The notes under the pieces are model-generated. The model did no database searches. It was not told the DNA's origin and was given only the letters and a program-made list of their open reading frames with translations. Below are positions 52,863 to 64,000 of a stretch of DNA of 64,000 bases, one piece after another (the stretch's first letter is position 1; every line of letters starts with the position of its first letter). Location: contig JAIUPT010000050.1 in the NCBI GenBank assembly GCA_022315425.1, positions 744,001 through 808,000 of the forward strand, in the 5' to 3' direction. The DNA is from Pseudevernia furfuracea (taxonomy: Eukaryota; Ascomycota; Lecanoromycetes; Lecanorales; Parmeliaceae). The position numbers and the translations under genes were made by a program.

Positions 52863-55814
52863 TCAAAAGTGCTGTGTATACGAGGACGAATGGTCGTCCG
52901 GCAACCCGTCCGGCAACCCGTCCGGCAGACTGAAAGGCGGGGCCGAGTACGGCGTGTGAAGGTCGAATTCGCCGCCGAAATGATGACCTAAAGTTTCGTC
53001 GAAGTAGTTGCCGGCTGATCCAGGGGTGGTCTGGTTGCTGAAAGCGAAGTTGTGATCGCCAGGATCGGATGCAGCATGGGGTTGATTGTTATGGGCTAGA
53101 TTTGCGGCATGCTGATGGGGTTGCGGGAACGCTTGCGGACGAGGTGTAGTTTCGAAGTGATGGCGTTGTTGCTGTTGCTGTTGCTGTTGCTGTTGGACTG
53201 GGGAGTTAATGGGGTGGAAGCCTTGGTATGTTGATTGTATTGGCGAGAAGAGTTCATCTTCAGGCTTAATGGCTGGTTGTGGTGTGACTGAGAAGTTGTG
53301 TTGACCTGGAAGAATAGTAGACAGAGCGAGGATAGGCGTGCCTCGATTGGCTTTACGCTTTCGAGACTGTTTAGTTGTTGCACCGTCGGAGAAGCGGCGG
53401 TCTGCCCACGGCCGCTGAGTTGATTTCCCGACAGACTTCTTCTCTGATTTGGTCTTCCCCTCGCGACCGGTACCTGATTTGCGTTGTGCCTTCTTTCTTG
53501 CAAGATGTGAGGCTTCTGTACGATACCCCATGTCGCTACCTTCCCTCCTCATGCCCGGGGTATCAGCACCACCCGCCATCTGGAAGCTGAGCGGTGAGAA
53601 TGTTTCCGGCATAGAACCCTGTAGCCCAGGATCTTCCAGGAGCATCATTCCTTGCTGGCCCATCACCGTCTCATTCGCAGGATCACCTGCTCGGAACTCT
53701 TTCATCAGAAGACCCAGTCGTTCAACTGCCGCGCCAGCTAGTTTATGAATGCCTAGTTTGTTCATTTCGAGGAAGGTGCTGTACGTATGCTGAACTGCAC
53801 CCAAATCCTGAGTGTCACCTGTCTCAAGCATGGACAGGAGCAAGATCATAGCCGCGTTGAAAGCCATTTGGCCCATTGTCCAGCAGATCATGGCCGCACG
53901 GACTCGAGTTGAGAAGAATTGAAAGGCAACTAGGAGCGCTCGACAAGACATGAGGACACGTCCTCTGCCACGGGGCACATTGTTCGCATCCACGCTAGGG
54001 TAAACAGGGGAGAAATTGATATTGGGACCGTCAGAGTTACGACGCACATTCTCAATTCGTCGCCGGTTCAATAGGATGAGAAAGTTGTGCGTCTTTGCGT
54101 GCAAGACCCCGGCTTGAGCGTCCAAAGGCCATCCTGGGAGTACCTTGTCCTTATCCAGCCAGCTCATGTCAAGTGAAATAAGAACAGGTCGAGTCTTTTG
54201 AAGGGCCAACAGATCGTCGGAGAATTTGTCAATTTGGTCGTTGTTCAGGTAGCCCGCAGATAGAATCTGTCGTCCTAGGATGCTGAACTGAATGAGATAG
54301 TTCGAAAGGCTCTGGACGAGCGGATCTTGGACTATCGGCTCTGGTGGTCGGCAATCGCCCATGCTTGATATTGCCATAGGTCTTCCCAGTGCCATCGAGT
54401 ACTGTTGATCCATATGTATCATCCACCACCAAAGATTTCTTCGAATGGCCATCTCTTTGGGAGGTGCTGGAGGGTTCAGTTGACTTGGATCCCGATGCAC
54501 TAAATACGTAAGCACAAAGCTAACGCTGTTCAACGATACTCGCGACTTACAGCCAATACTCTGAGCTAGCCTGACAGTGCCGCCGAAGAGAGCTGATGCA
54601 TCAAGAAACTTGCCGTTGTTGGTAAGGTATGGTCCCATCATCACCAGTGCCTCAATGACAAGCAATGTTGGCCGGCTCATGAATGAAGCAAGTCTCAAAC
54701 ACTGATAGGCGGCAGCGACTGACCAATTTCAGCAAAAAAAAATAAAAAATAGGATGCTATGGTTGATACTGACTGTAGACATCGCCCTTCTTGGACTCCT
54801 GTTCAACGCTACCGGCAACCCATTTCCCGCCAAATTTGTCGTACACACCATCCTGCAAGCCTTGTGCTAGCGTGGCGAAAAGCAAAGCGAGCATGTCTGG
54901 ATAGAGGGCTGCATTGTGCTCAAGATTTTCCAGGAATCGTCTGACCTCGTTGTTCGTACACTGATCGGGCACATGAGGGAAAGAGCAGAATTGTGCACGC
55001 CGCTGGAAGGCATCGAGATAAAAGAAGAGATCTTGCTCAGGTGGCAGTAATTTGACCAAGCTCGAAGTGTCATCTTTAGCGGACCAAAGGGTGGGGAATG
55101 GATGAGAGGTTGCGAGTTGAAAGGCGAAGATATCAGTGGCACGCGGGACGGCATGAGTAAGATTCGAGGGCCTACGGTCAAAAGCGAGATGCGCGAACTG
55201 GGGGGCCACACCTTAGCGGGATGGTGAGACGGTTCCGAGTAGTGATCGGGCGCTTACCTCTTCGACAACACTGGTCATGCCTGGGCTTCCAAAGTAGATG
55301 TTGTCATTCGTTTCTCCACTGAAGGCCTGCATCTGAAGAGGAGGTAGAGGAGGGGAAGGTTTCTTGGTCACTTTCGGAGGCAACTTGATTTTTTGTCCGC
55401 TACGTGCAAAAATGTTGTCGTCGGTCGGCTCGGCTTTGATGGGTTCCCCCCGTAGGATAGCCATTTCATTGCGAAGATTAGCTATCGTCTTGTCTCGTTC
55501 CTTCAGCGCCTCTGCTTGAAGTATGGGCTGTCGCTCAGCCTCGGAGAGATCAAATTCACATAGCTCGGCGATCTGGTGTAGAGAACACGCCGTGCAGGGC
55601 TGGATGCGATCACACTGGCATCGTCTGCGTAAGAGGAATGTGGTTTAGGAGTTTTTGAAGTGTGAATTCGACTTACCTTGACCTTGCGAGCTCTGCATGG
55701 GTTACATGATAATTGGGGACGTTTCGACTTTTCTCGATTTCGAGTTGACTGCACCGGTGGTCGAGGCTGGGGTGAGAGATGTTCAGGATCAAAGGTGGTG
55801 CTGATGCCGTCCAT
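52863..55814 (-). CDS. Zn2Cys6 transcription factor with fungal_trans region
   Basis: Sequence-specific nuclear regulator; targets unknown. Exons 55814-55677, 55614-55258, 55197-54774, 54718-54551 and 54499-52863 join in phase to 907 aa. The binuclear cluster is split by intron 1: C37-x2-C40-x6-C47-x5-C53-x2-C56-x8-C65, followed by a coiled dimerisation helix (LQAEALKERDKTIANLRNEM). The fungal_trans part holds AAYQCLRLASFM, ALFGGTVRLAQSIGLHRDP, EMAIRRNLWWWMIHMDQQYSMALGRP and RPPEP. A basic patch (RKKAQRKSG...KKSVGK) and a Gln run (Q10) are in the C-terminal tail, which ends with a GLPD triple repeat. No metabolic or secondary-metabolite genes flank it, so context says nothing of its regulon. 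Confidence 0.9.
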
Positions 55815-58800
55815 GACCTCCTACGATGAAATGAAGGAAATTGGGCGGATAGAGGGGGATAAGGATCCATTAAACTGCTTGAGCTTGATGAAGCATACAA
55901 GCATGTGATGGTAAGAAGGGTGTACTAGTACTGATATCAACGAGCATTATCAACGCCAATCTCAAATAGATTAGGGCTTTTCCGTTATGCGACACAGGGT
56001 AAGTGGCAGATCTAGGCCTGTGGTCGAATATGAGCCACTTATCCGGCTGCATGGCGTTGTACTCGTGCATGCAAGTAGTCAATGGCAAGGGGGACAAGTG
56101 CATCTGAGAGTTCTACACAGATTGCCGAGTCGCATTCTTGGTTCGATGGGAATACCGAAGTTTGCCTCACTCCCTTCTTTCCCCACAAACATCCGGCTCT
56201 AATAGGTCGGCATACGGGGCATAACAATTTAGCGGCAGCCAAAGGGCATAAGATTGAGTGTTTGAGTGCATGGTGTGGGTGATAGTATGGGAGGAATGCC
56301 TGGTTAGAGATCTTGGTGGCTTGCATTGGCTCGGATGGCTAAGGAGGATCCATGTCGATATAAGGGTCACGACTGGCACGGAGTCGACCCGCTGAGCGTT
56401 GAGATTGACCAAGATAATTAGGATGGGGGGGGGGAAAGGGAGGGTCAGCTTTGGAGGGCGAGCACTGGTAACTGGGCAGAGCGCTTGTTCAGCGATTGGC
56501 CCACTGGATTGTGACAGCGGGTTTTTCTCTTCTTGAGAGTGAGGGCAGATTTTGGATCAGTCGGATGGGAATAAGGCTTCGTCATCGACTTATTCGATTG
56601 GTGTCTTTCCCCCCCCCTGTTTTTGTTTGGGTTTGTAAAAGGATGCGGGACATATTGTTACGCCCCCTGGTCCCCAAGCTGGCAAATGCCTGCCATCCAT
56701 ATCGGCAGTGGACCAAGTCAGCCCTGGGGTTGATTTTTTCCTTTTCATCCTTTTCATTTTGTTTTCCTTTCCGTATGGCCATGTCCGAAGAATGTGACGG
56801 CTCTAGGGTATTCTAGGGTACTCTCTAGGGTATCCTCATAGGGTACTTACGCTATTTCCAAGATTGGGGGCAGATGGATCAAATGGCTCAAGGGATGGAG
56901 AGATCGGGTCCACGGGTTCCAGTTTTTGATTGGAAGTTTGGTAACGAAACCCTTTCCGCTAGTGGCCGTGCAGATCCCGTAGAATGGCCCGTCAGTGTCC
57001 GCGATCGCTCACGCTCCAACCATTGTTGGTATTTTTGGTACCGTACCAGTATTACTCATCCACCCCCGATCTTTCCATCTCAGCAGATCTTCAGAGAGAG
57101 AGATCCGCTGCTCTTCTTGCAGAGCGGCTCTCAGCAACACGCGACGCCAAGTCTTTTTGATGGATAACAGATGACATCGACTTTTAATTTGGATTTTTTT
57201 GGATTTTTTTGGATTTTGGATGTTTTTTCCAGTCTCCTGACAACAGTCGCAATTTGAAGCAGGAGGGAAGAATAGACTTGTTTTTTGTGTTTCACATGAG
57301 CCAATGGAAAGGCGAGTTTCCATGAGTATACATAAGCGAGAGAGCTCGGGCGCCTGCAGGTATGTGGCCTAGACGCAGAGTATTTGTCAACCTCGATCAT
57401 ACTTACCGAAACTCCATTCTCCTTATTCCCCATCATCAAATTATTTTTTACCTTAGCCGCTCGCTGCCTTTTCCCTCTGACATTCTTGCAATTCTTGCAT
57501 ACAAAATGTCCATAATAATAATAATATTAATGTCGTCTCACTCTGTCAATATATCCCATTCCTCTCTTTTTCGCGGCCCAAATGCTCTCAATTCTCATCA
57601 ATCGCAACTTTCCTTTTCCTGTCGAGGGACTGAGGTTCAGCTAGCCATCGCTTGCGCGCTAAGCTACACACATCTTCTCGGTCCGAGTCTCGGCCACGGT
57701 CCATTCTAACCACTGACGTCGTCAGCCCTGATGCCCCCCCCCCCAAGGAATAGCGCTGTCAACAACTCCCAACGATGTCGACTACCTATAGCGGGAGATT
57801 TGAGAAAATTCAAAAACAATTGCATCAAGTAATTGATATCATAATCACAATTACAATCTCTTGCCCTCCCCCCCCCAACCCCAATCCCCCCAATTCTTTC
57901 TTTTGAGATCCAATCATCTCCGTCGTATCATCGGTCCGGGTGGCACTTTCCTGCGACTAAAAGACACTCTCTGCTCGATATGAATTGCGTACTAACCTAA
58001 GTGCATCTATAACGCACCCAATAGCTGTAGTGCGCTCCTCGACTATCTGCTAGGGGCTTCAATGACCGTGCGACGGCTAATACTCAAACTTGCCACTTAG
58101 CACGAGTGCAGCAATGCTTTCCCTCATCTGGAGACGTGGAGGCATAAGCAATCATCGCTTCAATGTCGCCTCCCGCTGCACAGCCGGGTCTGCGAGTATC
58201 AAAGATCTTGGAAACAAACCACGAGAAAGCATATCTGCAGCTCAGATCCCTGGGCCTCCGTGCGTCTGTGTGTAACCAGGTTTTCAAAGGGAGCTTATTT
58301 CGTTCCATCTGTGCTGTTCCGCAGCTGCAATGCGAGCTGTAACGCTCGTTCGCAGTCTAAGAATTGGATTAATAATTGTCAGCAACCGTCTTTGGCATCC
58401 GTCTTCTGCAACCTTCATTCTCTCATCACAAGGAGCCGTGTAGGTAGTCCAGTCAGTCCGGCCGATAGCATAATACATCTAAAGGTTGTAAAGCGCTATG
58501 GCTTGCCTAGTCTGGCTTTTCAGATCTAGACCATGAGCGTAAGTAGCGTCGGTGAAAGGAACATGGGTTAGTGTTGGATAATTATGCAATTTTTGTTCCT
58601 GATGACCGTATCCACCCGCACTAGAAGCCCTTGCTCAATGATCAAGGATCAGGAAGATACTGTAACCTAAACATCTCGGAGCGTGCCGAGGCGAAAGAGA
58701 TCGGCATCCGAGAGTGGAGTCAGGTCCACGGAAATGAGATGCTCTCGCCGTTGAGATGATTGGGGCGAGTGCTCCTAGCTTAGCGCAATGACTCAATTGT

Positions 58801-60583
58801 TGGGGAGTCTGGGGAAGTGGATATATCGGGCCCCACGAGATGTCTGACATTGGTGGCTTTGGATTACCAGGTTTCGACACGGGAAGACGCAAATATTGTG
58901 CTTCTGGGACCGTCCGAGCATCCAACTTGCTTCTTGCATCGCAGACCCTGAGATCTCCCAGGTGGGCGATGCATCAATACTGCATCCCATTGTGGACCCT
59001 GAGATCTCCTCCGAGCTACCAATTCACTGGTACTTGATTGCGTGGAGCACCCATACCAACGTCTATACTAGCGGGCATATCCATGGGTAACACAATGACG
59101 ATAGACGGGAAAGACTGTTTGAATTTGGCTAGTGTGCTGAAAGATGGACCGAATTCATTCCGACGCATTAGCTATAGGTCAAATAAGGCTCGTCGACACG
59201 AGAGCTTCCGTCGGTCATATCTCTCTATGACCGCGCTTCGGATCAGGTGCCGATCAACCCAATGTGGCCTGATAGGTAAGCCGGCCAAGGTAGATCCTGA
59301 TCAATCCTTCGGAAGCTGGCCTCAAGCGTACACAGTGGCCTCGTTGCAAGACCAGAATTCGAGTCATGAACAGCATTGAATCTCCGCGGTGGCCTTAAAG
59401 ACACCACTGCTTCTGCCTCAATCGTCCAGCGATTTCTAGACAACGCAGCATGTAGCGAAGACGTCGACAATGATCAAAATGAGACTATACCGAGGCTATC
59501 GAATGCCGAGATCTCCTTCGTAATGCAACAACGGACTTATGAGCTCCTTCGCCAAGACGGCTTCGCGCTGAAAGATCACTCCTCAGTCATCGTCAATTAA
59601 CACGTGAGGCAAAGGTAAGGTAGTTATTGACGAGGGCTGGAAAGGCCTCCGCGTGCAGCTCGTTGCGTTCGTGGATTGATCAGAGCCTTTGCCGCAACCC
59701 ATGCCTTGATTCATCTCGTTCCTCTCTGTGTTGTTGCCTGCCTCATATCTCCATATCTGTCGACACTGAGCCGAAGAAGATACATCTTGCAGCGACGAGA
59801 TCCATTGAAGTCTGCTCATGATATCCCCGAGATGACCCAAAAGAAAAGCCACCATTCCTGATGGCCAATTTCTCAATGCTGCTTTTTTTCCCAGTCGGTA
59901 GAGCTTCCACTAATAAGACCGACAGAGTTGGATAGCTGGGGACGTCTTTTATGACTTACCGGTTCTGTGATGAGCTCTCTTGAAGCGTGTGGTGTCTTCG
60001 GCGCTTTCTCTCCGGTAACGGAGATTTGGACAAAGGAGTTGAGCAGCTGGCAGCGAAGTGCAGACACTGTATATGCCTGTGCGGTAACTGTCCTGGCAGC
60101 TGCATCATGTTATCGCACTGCTGAAGTTCTCCTCCTGGAGATGGAACCCTCGTCGCCCCGTGCTTCTCGTCGGTTCTGTCCTGGGTGCTGGGCTCGTCGT
60201 GCAACTGCCCAAGCCTTTGGTCTTGTGGCATTCAACCGCCATTCTGCTCCTATGCTCATGTCCTCCTTTCGCTCACGGCTGTCGTTCAAACCTTCAAACA
60301 ACGCTGTAGAAACCACTGAAGTAAAAGCATGTCACAAGACTATGCCGAGGTCCATTTTGGGTTTGGTCTTGAGGCCCGAATTCCGCCAAGCACTCTAGTC
60401 TTGGCATAAACATGTTCCTGGCTGCAAGCGTCCGCAAACCTGGCAGGCGCGGCCTCTCAATGACCGCCATAAAGGCCCCCCCATCTTGCTTTCTTTCATC
60501 ATGAAACCCCATTAACTACCTCCAAAATGTCCCATTGCAGAGCGACCACGTAAACCTCAACCCTGACCCGCGCTCCGCCCAAC
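55815..60583. other. 4.8-kb gene-poor region
   Basis: Presumed promoter of the Zn2Cys6 factor, then unassigned DNA. It includes four CTAGGGTA-like units at 56805-56850, TTTGGATTTTTT repeats near 57189-57220 and C-rich tracts near 57730 and 57870. Frames at 59038-59600 (+) and 59967-60398 (+) have natural-looking stretches but no complete motif. The latter's SSWQRSADTVYACAVTVLAAAS faintly recalls a HET domain. No gene is called. Confidence 0.45.
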
Positions 60584-61117
60584 ATGCTCACCCGCCTCTG
60601 TCTCACCCTCATCAACGTCTTCTTCCCGCCCCTCTCCGTCCTCCTCCTCACAGGCCCCTACACCGACACCCTTATAAACTGCCTCTTATTCATCGCCGGC
60701 GTCATACCCTCCCACATCCACGGTTTCTACATCTCGTGCACATACTACCACCGCAAGGGGAAAGTTCGCAAGGGGAAATATCCCGGGGGCCAGAAAGCAG
60801 GGATATTTGACGAGAAGGTTTGGAGAGGGGGGGCGAGTAGGGAGCGGGTTGAGGAGTTGAGGGAGGAGGAGGAGGAGAGGCGGTGGGAGAAGAGTGGGAG
60901 GAAGAGGGGGAGGAAGAATGCGGTGCAGGTTGGTAGGAGGGAGAGTCGAAGGGTGGATGGCTATGATGGGAAGGCGGGGTTTAGAAGAGATGATCTGGGT
61001 CATGAGGGGTATGATGCGCACAGGAGGGATGGAGCGAGCTACAGAGACGGAAGGGGTGAGATGAGTGAGGGATTGGATAGGAGAACGATATTGGGGGAGG
61101 TGAGTGGGAGATTTTAA
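60584..61117 (+). CDS. Pmp3/UPF0057-family small membrane protein with long charged tail
   Basis: Stress-related proteolipid family (Pmp3/Sna/RCI2). 177 aa, single exon, ATG at 60584. Two membrane helices are separated by a short loop: FFPPLSVLLLTGPYTDTLINCLLFIAGVIPSHIHGFYISCTYY. The PP.SV.L and PSH.HG.Y motifs are the family signatures. The ~120-residue tail is rich in Arg, Glu, Gly and Lys, longer than in canonical ~55-aa Pmp3 and like the Sna-type tails of filamentous fungi. Confidence 0.88.
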   Translation: MLTRLCLTLINVFFPPLSVLLLTGPYTDTLINCLLFIAGVIPSHIHGFYISCTYYHRKGKVRKGKYPGGQKAGIFDEKVWRGGASRERVEELREEEEERRWEKSGRKRGRKNAVQVGRRESRRVDGYDGKAGFRRDDLGHEGYDAHRRDGASYRDGRGEMSEGLDRRTILGEVSGRF

Positions 61118-61288
61118 AGCTCGGCAGGACATCCTTATAGATGAATGCTTGTCTGTCGATGTAAAACCCTGTATTGGATGCAGCTTGTTATAGATCTAGA
61201 TCAATGTAGCGCGCAGATGAAAGAAAGACTAATATTAAAACACCACTCTACAGGGACCAACGCCTCAATAAAGGCTTCCCTTTCATCT

Positions 61289-62525
61289 CTACGATGTCGC
61301 GGTGCCAGAATTGAGTCCACACGCCGCTCCCAACGCCTGCAACACCGGCGTGAACGACCCATCGGAATTAACCAAACTCGGGCTGCACGACGCAGGGGCT
61401 CCATTGATAGGCGGGCTGTCACTCTCCCCACTATTCCAGAAGATCTTCTCGACATAGCCAAGCTTCAGGATTTCGGGGATTAATGTACTGATATAGGTCG
61501 CCATTGTAGTCGGGTTTAATCCGCAGCCGGCGGTAGCAGGCGAAAGTTCCGTGATCCAGATGGTTTTGTTCCATGTACCGTATAGCTGTTTGATCAGGTC
61601 CAGGACGCCTTGGGGATCAGGATTATATACGTGCATGGCGATAGCGTCGAATTGATCGATGCAGCCATTGCAGGCCTGAAAGAATTCGCCGAGCCAGGGG
61701 CCATTGGCATTCATGAGGGCTGGCGAGATGAACTTCGTGTTTGGGTGTGGTGCATCCAGGAGAACCTTTAGATCTGAAGCAGAGGGGGCGGCGTCTTCGG
61801 TAAGTGTCAGGTTTTCGAAGGAGAAGTCGGGTTCGTTGTAGAGTTCGAGATAAGGTGGTGGGTTGTTTGCTAGCATTTCGACGGCGGCTTGTATGTAAGT
61901 GTGGTCCATGACGATGGGGATTTGGGCTTTGTTGAAAGCACCACTGAGCTGCGATGCCTGGGTCGCGGAGATGTCGTAATCGGCTTGTTTATCGAGAGTG
62001 TCGAGGGAGAAGCCGACTACATACCCGAGCTTCGTCAGTAAACTAAGGTAGCGAATAATCTTTTAAAGCTGCCAGTGTGAACGTACTCCAATTGTCTATC
62101 CCATAATTTTTGAGAGTATTCCAAGTAGCGCTCGGGAAGCCAGAACTCTGACCAGCATTGGTATTGAACACGGTATTGAGGAAGCCCTGCGGACAGCTTC
62201 CACTGGCCGGAGTGAGGGAGGTAGAGATGTCAGAAGTGCCAGAGCCGCCGGCGCCGCTAGAAGAACCAGATGAACCTGAAGCAGAAAAGCTTGGACTAGC
62301 ATTGCTTGCGCTGGTGCTAGACGGCGAAGATGATTCCTGAGAGTACGGCAAAGGCAGGTTCAGCCCAGCGTTGGCTTGAGTGCCAAGCTTCTGACCATCA
62401 CGATGGACAGCAGCTTTTACTCCTGTTGTTGAAGACGAGGTCCAATTTCCAGAGTGCAATTTACAAGGAGATGCATTGCTGCCAGCAGCAAGGAGTAAAG
62501 ACGCATAAAAGAGTGACAGCATCAT
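61289..62525 (-). CDS. Secreted glycoside hydrolase (GH128/Asl1-like)
   Basis: Predicted beta-1,3-glucan-active secreted hydrolase. Exons 62525-62083 and 62042-61289 give 398 aa. The signal peptide is MMLSLFYASLLLAAGSNASP. A Ser/Gly-rich linker precedes the catalytic barrel, which starts at GSCPQGF. Barrel motifs are GYVVGFSLDTL, IPIVMDHTYI, LELYNEPDFSF (acid/base Glu, NEP) and WITELSPATAG (nucleophile Glu). The 41-bp intron works in frame only with a weak GTTCAC donor; a stronger GTACGT six bases upstream breaks the frame. The C-terminus runs to the stop with a CSPSLVNSDGSFTPVLQALG end. Confidence 0.85.
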
Positions 62526-63499
62526 CTTCAAGATGAGATAAAAGACAATATTTATTACGTCAAAATTCTGGACAAAAATGAATGGTAGAGAATCGAGGGG
62601 TAAGAGCTGAGATACATATAGCTGCAACGAAATGACAACGCAATCCTGAAATACGGCTTACAGCAGTGTGGATCCATTTCGTCAAGACTGTTTCAAAGAC
62701 GCGGACGAGAGCACATCAAACGGTTCATGCAGGCGTATGGGGCGGACATGGGGTAGAAAAACGGATATTTACAGAGGAATTCCTTGGACCGTTACTTAAT
62801 TTTGTAGATGAAGCACGTAGAAAGGTGGTCGCATCGCATATCCCGTAGCAACGTTATACGCGCCGGCAAGGGGATTGAAACGCAACAGCAGGTTTGGCTT
62901 TTTTGCCGCACCTGTGATCCCGGGCCACAGATCTGATAGGATCCCATACGGTGCTTCTGAAACAATGCCAGTGCGATGCAAGAGGGTCACCTTGAGCTTC
63001 CACCGTACCTGCATTAAGCTTGACAATGGAGGCTCTGCGGGCATCGCCTTCAAGAAGCTGGGCGACGATTCGTGCATGAAAATAGAAATGACAGAACACA
63101 ATCGAACAAGAGATGTTGATGTGTAGGAAATAGGCTGAGTGAAGCATGGAGTCATGGATGTTGATTTTGCGTGGGGGATCTCCAGTCGTTGAAACACTTG
63201 GCGAAGATGTGAGCTACCCCTACGAGTATGCATCACACGCAAATATGTAGGACGAAATTGAACAATTGACATGAGCACATCTACGCGCGGAGAGAAATTC
63301 AGGGTTCAATGGGATGCAACTATCGTTTGATGATGTTCCCGTCTGTTGCAGACTCTCGGAGCACTGCAAGGACTATGCCAGCAACATAAGATCCTGACCT
63401 GTCCGGACGACCATACATTGCAATGCCACGCTCCTGGTTATCTCCGATTCAACCACGCCCACGCTATGCAGAAAAGAACTCTAGCTCAAGTAAGAAAAT
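62526..63499. other. Intergenic, nothing recognised
   Basis: Promoter of the GH128-like gene and 3' flank of RPC34. Overlapping frames on both strands, none supported. Confidence 0.45.
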
Positions 63500-64000
63500 C
63501 TAAAATTGAAGCCACTCTTGGAAGTACTCGCAACTTTTCGCATTCACCGGCCCATCCTCTTCGCAGAATTCGAAAACGGGACATCGTCCACACGGAGCCT
63601 CTGTCAGTCCATTTCCAAGCGCCACTCCGTCTTCACCATGAACTTGCTTTATAGCTCTGTACGCTTTGCCGTCTCTCGTTCTTTCCAATCGCCCATCCCA
63701 GCAGAGGACATCGAGTAACTGTTGCATTTCCGATTCCTTCATGTTCACGTTTGACAATCCAGACTCATTGATAGCTCTAGTGACCTCGGACAGAGTGGGG
63801 TAACCTTTGTAACCTGGGTGCATCGGTAACATAGCCTTGCTTCTAGCTCTACCAGGTCCTCGCTTCTGAAACTCTGCTGCCCTAAGCTCCTCCGCTTGTT
63901 CTTGCGTCATCTTCGAACTGGACTTTTCTTTGTGCTCTGGTAGTGGTGGATGATACCAGCTTTTCGCAATAATGTATCTTTCCGTCCATAAAGACATCTG
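63500..64000 (-). CDS. RPC34: RNA polymerase III subunit RPC34 (RPC6), C-terminal part
   Basis: 3' end of a gene whose 5' part lies beyond the window. The visible ~166 codons hold a winged-helix end (YKGYPTLSEVTRAINESGLS, LLDVLCWDGRLE...GKAYRAIK) and the C-terminal cluster APCGRCPVFEFCEE...CEYFQEWL. The four cysteines match the [4Fe-4S] or zinc motif known in human RPC39 and archaeal relatives. The subunit contacts TFIIIB and helps open-complex formation. Stop TAG at 63500-63502. Confidence 0.88.
   Translation of the reverse strand, partial: QMSLWTERYIIAKSWYHPPLPEHKEKSSSKMTQEQAEELRAAEFQKRGPGRARSKAMLPMHPGYKGYPTLSEVTRAINESGLSNVNMKESEMQQLLDVLCWDGRLERTRDGKAYRAIKQVHGEDGVALGNGLTEAPCGRCPVFEFCEEDGPVNAKSCEYFQEWLQF

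Noticed and set aside
59967..60398. HET-domain remnant
   Set aside because: Only one short stretch (SSWQRSADTVYACAV) is reminiscent; the other HET motifs are absent.

Overview
This window is nuclear DNA from a filamentous ascomycete (Pezizomycotina; a Leotiomycetes-like gene repertoire is my inference, not shown by any single marker). The evidence is short GT-AG introns of mostly 45-100 bp with CTRAC-type branch points, and fungus-specific families: a fungal rhodopsin-domain membrane protein, a Zn2Cys6 factor with a fungal_trans region, a TINC/Msd1-type coiled-coil protein, a fungal lectin and remains of a fungal STAND/NLR gene. Start codons and exon joins were worked out by hand from splice motifs and reading phase. 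I could run no search, so family names rest on recognised motifs.

Layout. 0.3-5.6 kb: a divergent pair, a rhodopsin-domain protein (-) and an amino-acid/GABA-type permease (+), separated by about 1.8 kb that starts with three degenerate 135-bp tandem repeats. 6-7.1 kb: a 50-bp repeat and a proline-rich orphan ORF. 7.3-18.9 kb: a dense housekeeping block with a membrane J-protein, RNA polymerase I subunit RPA43, a large coilin-like protein, an arrestin-type adaptor and a Rieske-type AIF oxidoreductase. 18.9-23.9 kb: a plastic zone with a coding-like 60-bp tandem array, a chimeric pseudogene made from pieces of both the rhodopsin and permease genes of the left end, and a small secreted protein. 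23.9-32.3 kb: a conserved coiled-coil protein, PET117, a metallophosphoesterase, an intron-rich VMA10 and a Ser/Thr-rich PAN-like secreted protein. 32.3-37.2 kb: gene-poor, with a small Cys-rich protein and a near-exact 91-bp tandem duplication. 37.2-42.8 kb: a divergent Msd1/TINC-like gene and NUP85. 42.8-50.9 kb: gene-poor except for a membrane-anchored lectin and a decayed NLR N-terminal gene. 50.9-64 kb: TOM6, a Zn2Cys6 factor, a 4.8-kb gene-poor stretch, a Pmp3/UPF0057 protein, a GH128-like secreted hydrolase and the 3' end of the RNA polymerase III subunit RPC34.

The window is a mosaic of conserved core genes (transcription, nuclear pore, mitochondrial import and respiration, V-ATPase) and accessory islands with surface, secreted or immune-type genes and their remains. 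No operon-like or biosynthetic cluster is visible. The most notable observations are the coilin-like gene, the VMA10 gene with a start-codon-only coding exon and a 9-nt microexon, and the chimeric pseudogene joining fragments of two neighbouring genes 15-19 kb away.
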